Notes under the pieces: model-generated
Told to the model about the DNA's origin: nothing
Databases searched by the model: none
What the model saw: only the letters and a program-made list of their open reading frames with translations
Position numbers and translations under genes: made by a program
NCBI GenBank assembly: GCA_029339505.1
Contig: JAQISU010000033.1
Location: 868,001 to 932,000, forward strand
DNA length: 64,000 bases
Reading direction: 5' to 3'
Source of the DNA: Unio delphinus
Lineage: Eukaryota > Mollusca > Bivalvia > Unionida > Unionidae
Shown here: one piece after another, positions 26,757 to 38,670 of the stretch
How positions within the stretch are numbered: the stretch's first letter is position 1
How the letters are laid out: each line of letters opens with the position of its first letter

Positions 26757-27786
26757 TATATTCAAACATCGTCAGAACGCTCAGCTTTATGTAGTGTTTA
26801 CATTACAGCGTTCATCGTTGTAGATGCACTACACTGAATTACACCAACATACAGAGCTCCGCCTCTTTATCCAACATTTCCAACGGCTGCCAGAATTATC
26901 AAAGAAAAAAAAATGGCTCGAAATTACTTGCTGCTCTACACATTGAATATACCAAAAAAAATATTTAAATTCATTTACACTACAAAGATACAAATATTAA
27001 AACAGCGTACAAGAGAGTGAATATAGTAAAATTAAAACCTGCATTTGTGTTTTGCTTCAATTCGAATTAAAGAATTCATATGAAAACAGCTCGACGTGAT
27101 AATCTCAACGTAATAAACATTTTCTTCCCGCCGACTTTGAACTAACAGTTATGTCAGTTTTTTTTTAAAATCATTTTAATATATAGGCTTTTTGCAATAG
27201 AAAAAAGAGTTGAATCTGAACAAAATATATTTCGTGATTACTGAAGAAGTGGGAATATCGATAAATATTTGCTAATAGGATAATAAATTTGTCCACAGAA
27301 AAGAAAGTTTAATTATGTTTGTGACTACGCATAAATATATGTTCATGATGTTTTAACACTTTGAAAACAAACTTTACTACAGTATTTGAATGAGTTCTTC
27401 TGTGTAAATTTTCTAAAGTTTGCTTTCGATTTGAAATGTGGAAACGTTTTAAAATGAAAGATGTATTCATACCAACGATGCTAACAATCGCGTTTAGACA
27501 TTGGAAGAGCTTTTCTAGTCTTACATAGAGAAATGATTACGCGTCATATGATCACATGACAAGTCAAAATGGTAATATAATGTGCAAACAGCGTGGGAGT
27601 GGATTTTAATGCTAGTAGGGTACTTTATGTGCTAAAAAAAAGAATGTGTACTGCTTTCGCCAGTGATAAATATGTAGTTCCAATACATAATAAAATACTA
27701 AGCTTGAAGCCGCTTTTATAGTTAAATAGTTTAAGCAACTGATTTGATATGTAATGGGCGTCATGGAGGTTATTGTGTTATCAGTT

Positions 27787-27790
<4 letters not shown>
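26757..27790. other. No recognisable feature
   Basis: AT-rich sequence without coding or repeat signals that I can name. Confidence 0.4.

Positions 27791-27873
<83 letters not shown>
27791..27873. repeat. (TC)n microsatellite
   Basis: A pure TC dinucleotide run of about 83 bp. Confidence 0.97.
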
Positions 27874-27877
<4 letters not shown>

Positions 27878-29833
27878 GGATCAGTTAATTGAGATGGTAA
27901 ACACCAATTCATCTCAAATGTATCCACAATGCAAGTTTAATATTAAAAGATGAAGCCCTTTAGTAATGTTAACATTGACAATCAAGACGGATAGATGGAA
28001 CAACACGCCTAGATGGACAAAGTAAATTCCATACACCGTCAACTTAATGGCAGGAAAGTATCAGTTAGTTACCGCGGTGTTTTTTTTCCATCCATTTGAA
28101 GGTTCTACATTCCACAGTTTATAACATTTTGACCTGCTTCATCCGAAAAAATAATGACCTCATTAAGTTATATTCGAAATAAATACATTCACTACCACTG
28201 AGAACATTTGAGATTTTATTTCTGTCGTGAATTCTTACCAGCATTTGCCTCGATACCTTGGATTTTCCGTCGTCTATCTTGTCTTGTAGCAAATGCATGT
28301 TAAACACAATACACATATAAAATAGTATACACATTGGCGTGCAATATGCACGTACGTCATGGCGGGGTGGGGGTGGGTCCAATGTATATTATCCACTGAA
28401 TTTGCACGTGGTGTAAAATTGATATAGAATATATACGAAAATTAACAAGCCCGACAAGTTTTGCCCCACCCCCTACCCCCATCCCCTAAAAAATGAAATG
28501 ACGTCTCTTAAAATATGCAATAATTGATCTACTAAAGGCAAACAGGCATACTTTGATTTGAATTGCTAAACATGTTATGAAGGGATACTTAGTTTAGTTA
28601 AAGCTTAATTACATCAGATGAATAGTAGATTTAGAGAGAACATCTGAAGTTTGCTCTTTTGACTAGTCTGCTATGTAATTTTTTCATCATAGCGTTGTTT
28701 TGACCAATTATGGTTCACTGTACACTTTCCAAACTTGTTCACACCATCGTAAAATAAATCGTACGCATTTAGCATTCAGCACTATGTTACGCGGTTTATT
28801 CGTACAAAATAAACGCGATTGCATTTCGATGTTATTCGTTTCCCTGATCGTTTTTAGCCGACTTTTTGCGGCACTGATTATGATTACTATAGGCAACATA
28901 ATTTCATCTTGGAATAGATGCAACAAAAAACATCTGGAATAATTCCATTATGGACTGTAATTTATTATGATTTATGGACGAAGATATGTGGCTAAGTGAT
29001 TACATTGTACTTTGTGGTAGCGACTGTCAGACATTGTAACAATACATACTTAAAATGAATGTTTTATGCCCTTTGAGTGTTATGTCAACAAGTGTATTTC
29101 TTTCCCGTTTTATATTTTATCAATGCTTTACCTTGAACGTTTCGCCATCTTGACGTTGATTTGCCCAAGAAAGTTTCCCTTGTGGCGTATTTTCTTTTCT
29201 TTTTATTTAAAAGTAATTCATCCTGAGCTTGATCTATTTGTAATATTCCCGAGCGTGTATAGTCTGCTAGCAGTTGATGGACTTGCGCACGGAAACTGGT
29301 AAATATATATTTCAATTTTAATAATCTTCACTTTGATACTCCATCTGGATGGGACATCCCTATATAAAAATGACATACAGAGACGATCGCTTGTATCCAT
29401 ATCAGAGATCCTTAAAAATTTAAATAATTTGAATTTGTTCTAACACATTTGTTAAAACCTTTTTTTTTAAATCACGACTAATTGAGGAAAGACTTGGGCG
29501 TCTTTATCTAGAATACATGGGACATGGTAACAATGTTAATATCTCAATGTTTGCATGTGATGTAAGAAAAGACGGCTATTCCCGTAAAATTCGGTTGACT
29601 ATTTTCTAACGCGAAACACAACGCTCTATCTGGTAGCCTACTAAAATGATGAGAGGAAATTCCAAAGATAAAAGAAAATATATAATTAACAAATTTCATA
29701 AGCGGTATAAAGGTCTTTGATAGAAAATGGTCTGGGTTCGAATCCTTGTATCAAATCAGTTTGAGTCTGATATCGTTGTTTGTCATGTGGCATGCACTTT
29801 ACTCAAATGACATCGGCACAAAACTATACACAT
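27874..29833. other. No recognised gene
   Basis: Short open frames (28119-28382, 28700-28942, 29066-29302) show no known domain. I cannot support a gene here. Confidence 0.4.
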
Positions 29834-29841
29834 TTGTGGCT

Positions 29842-30156
29842 ATACCCTGAAAATTTGTGATTACGATTCATAACGTATCTTTAACATTGTTTCAGACATA
29901 TCGCTACGATGCCTGCATTGTGGCAGTTTATAATGATGTTATATCACTGGGGCATCATGCCGCAGACATGTAGCATGATGTCCCACCCAGTCACATTATC
30001 CTGACACCAGGCCGATCAGTTCTAACACTAACCTCTTAATGCTGAGAGCCTAACGAGGTAGCTGTAAGTACCATTTTGGTATGACTCGGCCGGGGTTCGA
30101 ACCCACGACATTCAGCTTCCTAGGTGGGCGCTCAGACCACTAGTCCACCGGAGCGG
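29842..30156 (-). mobile_element. tRNA-derived SINE (family A), full length
   Basis: The minus strand starts at about 30156 with ccgctccggtggactagtgg and a good box B (reverse complement of ggggttcgaaccca) near 30093-30108. It carries the core region at 29945-30000. A possible 8-bp target duplication, ttgtggct, lies at 29834-29841 and 30157-30164. Confidence 0.9.
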
Positions 30157-30164
30157 TTGTGGCT

Positions 30165-32433
30165 TTGAAGACCGAATGTTGTACTTAAATAACATCCATG
30201 CATCAAAGATCCGTTTTACGATGTAGAATATTTGTAAACAGCCAAAAAATAGGCAATAACATGATTACATCATTGTTGAAAGCATTTGAATGTGTTAAAT
30301 TAATGAGAGTATACGTTACAGTATAACCGTTTGAGACAATCATATTTCGCCATTGACGTGTGTGCATCATAATGTACATGTCTTGAAAATGAGAATTGAT
30401 TGTATGCAGTGTATGTGTATTGAAGAAGACACTACTGTATCTAATTCTTCCATAGAATAGGATTCCTAAAGTTGAATCGAGTTAATGTGTAAGTAAAACT
30501 TGCTTTGCATCTACTACTGTTCTGTAATTAACGAAGGGATGTATTGTTGAGTCGCAAACATGGTATATGTAGATCTTTTCACTGGTTTTCCCGGCATGTA
30601 AATTTTCCAACATTGGCACGTTTCGGAACCCGTAACTTCAGTTTTGGTGCAACGCAGAAAAGTCAATGATAGCTTGGTGAATATAAAATTATCGCAGGAG
30701 TAAACCAAGCCATGGAGTATGGCCATGTGCCGTTAAAGACGGAACTAGCAGACGCAAATCGAGGGTCATGGGTGAAACAAAGTATTTGGAAGTTACGTAC
30801 CTTCTCTCTTATATAGTATGATAGAGAGGGTTATATGTCAGAACTGACCAAGGAGATAATCTGAGGTATTTTTGTCATTGTATGATATTATTCCTTCAGA
30901 TTATTGTCATTTTTTTGTTGTTGTTTTTTCCCCTTTCTCTTCACAACATCAAAATCGCGTCGAGCACCTGTGGGGATTGTGTATTAGTGATATGTTCAGT
31001 AGCAAAACTACAAGAGTTGAGCCTTCCTGGTACGTAACAATGCGGTTTGGGTGACAAATTTACATTGTCTAGCTTTAAATAGTTTCTGAAATCCCTGTCG
31101 GGAAAAGCCGATACTTCCTATCTTTATCGCGCTGCTCACGCGAGACAGAAACGTGGCGCGTTATAAATGGGGCCCTTTCGTATTGTGGAAAGATACAAAG
31201 CACAGCAGGTTTACACTGTACACAATGCTACAGAAATGTAGATTTTATTATGTAAAACCTCCTTTTATTTGAATTCCCTTAACTAGAAACAAAGCGAACT
31301 ACAATTAACAGCAGTAATATAAATAAATAATGTTAATTTAATGGGAGCGTTTTCCATATTTATTACATTAATGGGGGTGCAGCAAAAAGAGTACTAACGA
31401 GTGCCAATATAATGAAGGACATGCCTGTACTGTATTACACTAATTGATGTTTATTAAGTTATTAATGTAAATGTTTACTTTTTCCTTTTGTTGTCGCTCG
31501 ATTATCCGATTATACATTATCTTTGTACCCTAAATAAACTTCTATTTTAAAGTTGACATAAAAGGTTTTATTTGATTTAAGTTTGGTTCTTCTTCTGTTT
31601 CCTCGTGTTCTTTATTAGAAAGACTTGTCTCTATCTGGTGTTTTATTTTGTGTTTTCTGTACGGACAACAAATACATGGTTTTGAGACTAAAAATTAGAA
31701 ATAATGGACGGCACGCAAATGCTTTCATCCCACCCCCATTTTGTAGCATTGTCACTTCCGTGAAATCAGAACTCTTTTTGTCATAAAGCCTTTAAAACAT
31801 GGCATCAATGTCCGTTTTAAACGGATGAGTGGTCCTTTAACACTTTAAAGTTTAGTCGTTTTCGTTTTGTTAACTCCCCATTTTATGCCCCAAACTGTCA
31901 TCTAAATCATAGGACTAATGAAGTTGTACGCATGTCATATTTACGGGGGGGGGGGGGGGATGTTTCTTCGAAACTTATCTTACAATAACAACGTACATGG
32001 TAACCTTAAGGCCCACCGCTTCGCGATGTTATTCAGGATTGTCTCATAAGGTAAACACCCAGATAAAGACTATATCATTCCAGGTCAGTGTATATGACAT
32101 TAAAATGCATTCAAAATGGTTTCTTGTCTGAGTATGTTTAGTTTTATTTTCAAAGCTTGCACAAGTACAGTACTTTTTTGTGTTGTACTTCTAAACATTA
32201 ACAGTGATAGAAATACATGTAGTAATGAAGCAGTGCGTCATAGGGAAAACAAATTACATCTTGTATTGTCAACAACAACAAAAACTGCAGTTTCCAAACG
32301 TTTCATGAATGGTGTGTGTGTGTGTGGTTTTAATAGAACGTGCATCATACATATCGAAGAGAGATGTGAAAGTAATAAATATGCCATTTAATTAAAGTCG
32401 GTACAAAACTATTTCCGTATGGTAGAGCAAAGA
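30165..32433. other. No recognised gene
   Basis: No coding signal that I recognise. A GC-richer patch at 31095-31200 contains a TATA-like ttataaatgg at 31161-31170, noted separately. A G run lies at 31945-31959. Confidence 0.4.
31161..31170 (+). promoter_or_regulatory. Weak TATA-box candidate
   Basis: A TATAAA match lies at the 3' edge of a locally CG-rich patch (31095-31185) in otherwise AT-rich DNA. There is no downstream gene model to support it. Confidence 0.12.
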
Positions 32434-32582
32434 TGGGACCGTTTCAGTGTCCTGGTGGTTAGAGTGTCCGTCTGAGGCATGATGCTCCAGTACTAGACAT
32501 CGCCATAAACATAAACTGCCACACTGCAGACGTCTTAGTGATACGACTAAAAATAGTTTTAAGCTGCGTTGAAAATCTATAT
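32434..32582 (+). mobile_element. SINE family A, internally deleted
   Basis: A degraded tRNA-like head (cctggtggttagagtgtccg) is joined directly to the 3' part (gcatgatgctccagtactag onward). The middle of the family A body is missing. Confidence 0.75.
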
Positions 32583-32639
32583 CGCACACCCCCCGTATTG
32601 TGTAGATCATAGGTCATAATTTAAAGAATATCAGTCTCT

Positions 32640-32868
32640 GTTGTTGGGAGTTTATTTCTCAGCGCATGATACGCTATCCATTATGATGACCTGTATAATT
32701 TGTGAAGGGAGAACCCAGTCGAAACTGCGATGAGAACTACCGACCCACGGGACGCTTTCAAATGTGCCCAAAATAGCCGAGCGCGAGACTCGAACCCATG
32801 CGAACATAGGTGGAAAAGGGAGAGATCGGTAAAGGTGAGAAATTAAACCACTCAACTTCTCTGTGACC
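32640..32868 (-). mobile_element. SINE family B, diverged
   Basis: The minus strand shows a box-B-like element (reverse complement of gagactcgaaccca, 32787-32800) and the shared gaactaccgacccacgggac body at 32731-32750. It is more diverged than the copy at 13689-13934. Confidence 0.7.
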
Positions 32869-33243
32869 CGAACATAATATGCATATGTTTAATGTATCGT
32901 TGGCTTATTTTGTTCCCAGTTCGAATCACAGGGGCTCATGTCGTTCTTTACAATTTAACTGCCAGTCTTGCATTTATATAAAATGATATAAAGGACACAA
33001 CTTATGTCCTTTCTCGCACGACCTTTTTAAGAATCAACGCTAATATATCAAGCAACATTTAGCGTAGTGTAAAAGATATGGTACCGATGTTTAGCGCAGG
33101 TATTCAACGTTACATGCCTAACATTTGGCTTACTATGATACTTTTAAGGAATAACAGACCATTTTCTCACGCATTAATTACGTCCAAAATAAAAAGGGTG
33201 GGATGTGGGCAAACAATGCTATGGGTTTGGTAAGGAACCCTCT

Positions 33244-33249
<6 letters not shown>

Positions 33250-33335
<86 letters not shown>
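33250..33335. repeat. (TG)n then (GA)n microsatellite
   Basis: A TG run at 33250-33276 passes into a GA run at 33276-33335. It abuts the 3' end of a SINE A copy. Confidence 0.95.
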
Positions 33336-33342
<7 letters not shown>

Positions 33343-33622
33343 CGTAGCTTTAACAATGTTTCAGTAATATCGCTACGATGTATGCAGTGTGACAGTTTAT
33401 ATTGATGTCTATCTATGGGGCATCATGCAGCATAATGTACCTCCCAGTCGCATTATCAAGACACCGGTCAGACGAGTCCTAGCACTAACCTCCTAATGCC
33501 GAACGTCAAGCGAGGCAGCTGCTAGCGCCATCTATGTCCTTAGTATGATTCGGCCTGTGTTCAAACTCGCGACCTCCCTCATCTGAGGCGGACGCTCGAA
33601 CCACAAGGCCACCGGAGCTGTG
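33336..33622 (-). mobile_element. tRNA-derived SINE (family A)
   Basis: A near full-length copy on the minus strand: head at 33555-33622 (ggtggccttgtggttcgag type), core at 33415-33470, and 3' end directly next to the dinucleotide tract. Confidence 0.87.
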
Positions 33623-34194
33623 TAGGTAACATTCAGTTGAAACGTTAAACTTGTTCGATTGATTGATTTATTGGATTAACGTAATGTGCGCTCGTATTGA
33701 CCATGTTTCACGGCTTTATGCACGAACAGCGTGCTTATTAATTGCTTTTGCTCCTGTGTGTGTGTGGAAAGACAGTCACATCGCCCAGGCTTTTATCTGT
33801 TCAGGGAATACTTATTCATTTAATCCGTCAGATTGTAGGACTATTAGAGTACCTAACAACTTACCTGTACTGCTATTGCATGAGGGGGAATATATCCATG
33901 CACACTCATTGTTTCAGCTACTAAGGCAAGTGTATATGAGTGATGTTAGATCCAACACACACTCATATGATTAAACTGCATTTGTGATCGTGCACTGCAT
34001 GCATGTTGTTTACATTTCGGACCGCGGCAAAGGAGGAGCGGGTGTTCGGAGGATGCCAATTTCTTGGCACAGGTCGGCGCTCCTAGGCTCCATGGTGTTG
34101 GTCGAAAAGGTGTCGTCTTACACAATTTTGAAAATAATTATCTGCTGTTTTTGAGTTGGTTTAGAGAAAACAAAACCTAGCTTGACAGCTAGTC
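33623..34194. other. No recognisable feature
   Basis: The open frame at 33663-33974 has no known domain. A GC-rich patch is at 34018-34110. Confidence 0.4.
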
Positions 34195-34580
34195 AACATC
34201 CACCTTGTGTGACTGGTTCTGATGGTCTTGATTCTTTTTGGGTTCACTTTGTTGGTGTAAATGTAGGGTCTTATCGTTCTCATTTTAGGTTTTGTTTTGC
34301 AGCTTTATGCTGCGGAGCCTGATCGTCTTTGGAGTTTAAATCACCGTATATGCACTAATTTGAGGTCTTATATCCTAACAACATTTGTGTACTTTTCATT
34401 TTGCAGTCATATGCTGCGGGGACCTGATGGTCTTTGGAGTTTATACCACCTTATATACACTAATTTTTGGTCTTATGTCCTAAAAAAAAAAAATTTAGTG
34501 TGCCCCTTGTGTGAAGGGCTCTGATGGTCTGGATTTGGGACCACCTTATAGGTTCTAATTTTGGGGCCTTTATAGTATTC
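34195..34580. repeat. Degenerate ~100-bp tandem repeats
   Basis: About four diverged copies start near 34204, 34302, 34407 and 34504. Shared words are tgatggtctttggagttta, taccaccttata, and a following 'ggtcttatgtcctaa' in the better copies. Confidence 0.7.
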
Positions 34581-35635
34581 TTGGTATAAGTGTGGCTGTC
34601 TCCTAGATTGAAGAGATTGAGTTCTTAGATGTGGTAGCCCCGTTAATCCGGACTCTCCGCGTTCCAGATTTGGACATCCAAATCGGTGACCTAAAATTAT
34701 AATTTCAATAAAACTTGCCTTGATCTACCGGCAATAAACTGTAAAACAAACACAAGAAAACTGTAGGAATCTTATATGAAAATACATTCCGTCAGATATA
34801 TTAGAGTCACCTACACAACTTTTCCGGTGTCAGTTTATTGGTAGAAATCTAGTAGCACGTTAAAGTTATAAATTAATCACGTAATCCTATGCGTTGAAAA
34901 ACTTAATGTAGCGTGACTGTACTGTAAAAAGTGGTTGTATAAATAGTGCACATTTGTGGTACTGGCCGAAGCCGGTGTTAATAATCAAATAAACACCCTA
35001 GGATTAAATCATCCACACTTTTGACCGAAGATATGGTTAATAAATTATTTATGCCATTAAGTCTCTTTGTTGTTTACCAGTTTTATGTAACAGTGACAGT
35101 TTGTTGATGGCTTTACAGATAAAGTTGCTTGATTAAAGCATTCGGGCGTCATTTGAAAATAAAGAGCGATGTCAATTATGAGCTCATTATCAGCTGTAAC
35201 AGTTGTTACATATTATAGAAATGACTGCATAGTATTAGTCTACCATAATACATTTAATTGCACAAGATCAGTTTGTGCTCGTTGTACTCGGCCACGTGAA
35301 CAAGAAAGCGGGAGCAAATGCGTCTTGTGATACCAGGATTTCAACATACAATGACATAAATAGAATAAAAAAATAATACAAAAAGATTATACAATGCAGT
35401 GAAGGAGGAAGAAATGCAACCAGCTTTTCACAATCCTAAACTAAAAAGGTGAGCAATACTAAAGACGCAAAAGATAAACATACTGTGGAAAAAATGGCGG
35501 CGGCACGCAAGTTTCACAAATGACTTAAAGAAATATTTCATGATAATGAGAGTAGACACCGAGGAAAGTTCATTTATAGAATGCAATTATAAGGACGGGA
35601 CGAAGTTCCTAGATATGCAAGGAATACAGAGGGGA
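34581..35635. other. No recognisable feature
   Basis: No gene, RNA or repeat recognised. Confidence 0.4.

Positions 35636-35704
<69 letters not shown>
35636..35704. repeat. (ATT)n microsatellite
   Basis: A pure ATT trinucleotide run of about 69 bp. Polyasparagine or polyisoleucine frames over it are artefacts. Confidence 0.97.
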
Positions 35705-36386
35705 GCAGGATATATGAAGTACACGAATGCAAATGTTACTAAACACGTATATGATTCTGTGAGAATGATTGGGTAGTAACATCAAAAGCGTACATTTTTC
35801 CCTTCCTGAAATTTTATAATCAGATGTACCTCTTTTATGCATCCTCCCTCCACGTGAGAATCCTACGCGGATTCCGAGTAACAGTATATTTTTGTTTTTC
35901 TTTCAAGGAAAGGAATATTACCTACATTAAAAGTTTGACAGCTGAATGTAAAAAGATTTAATTCTATAAACAGATGTCGCTGATTGATTTGTTTGTATTA
36001 AGTGTTGGACATCATGGAGTGAAGTTTCAGTTTGAAGGAGTGTAGAGGAAATGGAGGGTTTTGCGGGTGGAGGCATTAAGGTGCGCAGTGGAAGTGGGTT
36101 GGGTTAGAGGGAGGTGTTATGTTTCTGTGACTAACGTTTCATAAAATGCATAGGTTGTTTTGGGGGTGGGGTGGGGAGGGGCTGCAATATACGGCATGAA
36201 GTTTAAGTCTTTGTCGGTGACTTCTGTAATTGTTTAGAGACGAGTCAATCAAACCTGACTTCCTGAATTAAAATATATAACCCCGATGGGGAAAAATTAA
36301 GTGGGGAGTTAAATGAAAATAAAAAAGAACAAACAACATACCTGGGGGTACACAAACACACATAAAAACTTTTACTTATTTTGATT

Positions 36387-36443
36387 GGGGGGGGGGGGGC
36401 ATCTGTCTGGTGCCCCCCCCCCCCCCCCCCCCAAAAAAAAAAA
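36387..36443. repeat. Poly-G / poly-C hairpin with A tail
   Basis: A run of 13 G (36387-36399), a 13-bp spacer, then a run of about 20 C (36413-36432) and 11 A. The G and C runs are complementary. The G run could also form a quadruplex. Confidence 0.85.
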
Positions 36444-36559
36444 TTATTTGTAGGTAAGTGAATCATACGGTCGGTCACACGAGGAACACAAGCATGTTGC
36501 TGGGGTGAGTAAAGCACAACAAATATTTTCGCATAATTCTATATCTTCATGAGTGTATG

Positions 36560-36845
36560 TATGATAATAATGAAACAGCATGTAAGTAATAGAGAAATGA
36601 AACAGCATTTACGGCATATTATGTGGTAGAATAACGAAATGACGTACGTTGGTGTATGTGAATAATGAACCACCATATACGATATGGTACGTGGTAAATA
36701 ATTAAAAAGCGTGTACGTTATGGTTTGCTATAGAATAATGAAGCATGCTCGTTATGTTATGTGATAAAATAACGATCCGGACTGTATATTATGGTTCGTG
36801 ATAAAATATTGAAACTACATATTCGTTATTTGGTAACGGGTGTAT
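36560..36845. repeat. Very degenerate ~50-bp repeats
   Basis: Related words recur: aataatgaaacagcat, gtacgttggtgtatgtgaat, tatggtacgtggtaaat, tatggtttgctatagaataa, tatggttcgtgataaaat. The units are poorly conserved. Confidence 0.5.
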
Positions 36846-36943
36846 TATTGATGGGTATAATATGAAGTATAGGGTATACAGTTTAGCCTTACTCCAGATG
36901 TGTACCATTCAAAATAGTGTTTGCTCCACTTGTTCATTTTCAC

Positions 36944-36994
36944 TTCCTGGACTTGGAAGTTTCCTAGACTTAGAAGTTTCCTGGACTTAGAAGT
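36944..36994. repeat. Three copies of a 17-bp unit
   Basis: The unit ttcctggacttggaagt occurs three times in a row (36944, 36961, 36978) with one or two changes. Confidence 0.85.
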
Positions 36995-38449
36995 ATTTTT
37001 TTTAAAGAGTCGATACCTTTATTAAACATTTTATATAAGTAGTAAGTCGTCGATTCTCGCACTTTCAGAAGCGGATACTTTCCAGCAAAATTCATTTTCC
37101 CTATTTTAATAGGTGCTAAATATAGTGTACTTTAGACTATTTAGGGCTGATTTTGTAGTGCAATGGAACAGTCATTTTTTTTAGTTAGCAGTGTTTTTAG
37201 ATCATTTACAATTTCCATAAGTACAATATCCAAAGAAATGTCAGCCACATTTACATCATAATGGCATAGAGGTATGCCAACATTCTCGCCACTGTGCATT
37301 CCCTCAAAAGTACATACTAACTGATGCGTGATGCTTGAGTGAAATGTATTTGTACCAACACGTACAGGCAGTGGAAAACTGCTTATTTATCATTACTTAA
37401 AAGCTTTGTGGACCCCTTGTCTAAATCATGTAGAAACAGTGTTCAAGTTTGAACAACATAAATTTGATTTGACGAGCTAGCTTGCCACCGCATCCAATGA
37501 AATTCAGACTCAAAGCACAGAAATATCTGCTCGATACGTTAACGTTTAGATAATGTTATCGTATCGGAACCTTGGTTAGCGAAGATGGGTCCTTACGTTT
37601 GTAATTGTCTTGCAATCACGGTCAAGATACTAGATTACTCATGTGTATTGGTGTACCTTAAAGCACTTAACCAACAAACCACCGCCTTGTTAGGACGTTA
37701 TTTTATTGAAGATTTTAAATAAATCTTTTACAAGACCATCATTTATCAAAAGCGTTAAGGTTCTGATTGCCAATTCCCGTTATCATTTACCGAATTTTTG
37801 TTTTCCTTTTTTTTTATTAGCCAAGAAAACATGCATAATACACGTGCGTTTCTTTGTAAGTCTAGGTCGCCTCATCAGAACTTCGATATTATGGCTAGAA
37901 AATCTATCTTCCGTGGGTCTTGAACAAGCCATCTTTGTCGTTGACAGAAGTTTAATTCTACAGAATTGTGTATAACGAAATTGTGATTTCTTGTGTTTAA
38001 TAATCAATTAGTACCAGATATAGAACATAATGTACGATTTGTTTCTTAGCCAGGTGTAGTGCAAATTAATTGTTTCTATAGAGGCTTTGTGCCTTTTTAT
38101 AACAGCAAAAATGTCATCGTTTTTTATGTAATGTTTATTTAGTTCGAAATGATTCATATACCCTATAGACGTAACATGTAACGAATCCTGTGGAAGTAAC
38201 ACGAATATCGTTTCCTGTAGATATAACATGATTCAAGTATCCTATAGATATAATCGTCTCAAGCAAGCTGCACTGTTAAACCACCAGTAATCAAACAATA
38301 TAACATCATAAATGTACAAGGGCCATCGTAAAAGAGGTTGTGACCGGTACAGACTACTTAAATCTTGTAGTCATCCTAACGAAATGTTGTACAGACTATG
38401 ACTATATGATATTATTGTAAGATTTATTAACCAAGCAGGGCACTAGCAT
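36995..38449. other. No recognised gene
   Basis: No coding domain found. Loosely related words around cctatagatataacatg recur at 38158-38255 and may be an old repeat. Confidence 0.4.
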
Positions 38450-38670
38450 CGAAGTGGTTGTGGTTGGAACATTGAACTTGATACATAATACTTCAAGATC
38501 GGGTCATTAACTGTGATATGGGCTTGCTTGGCTATGATGGTGACGTTGACATCGGATAGCGTAATTCTGCAAGATTTGACCATGCGCTATGATAAAGGCT
38601 TGTTGGATGTGATGGTGACGTTGACACCGGGTAGCGTAATACTGCTAAGATTTGACCATTGGCTATGATA
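38450..38670. repeat. ~75-bp minisatellite, left half
   Basis: About three diverged units with the words ggcttgttggatgtgatggt, tagcgtaatactgc and aagatttgaccattggctat. The array stops at 38670, where a LINE begins, and resumes at 41574. Confidence 0.85.

Noticed and set aside
29700..29760. Possible tRNA-like stretch with ggttcgaatcctt
   Set aside because: The box-B match is good but box A is poor and no cloverleaf can be drawn.
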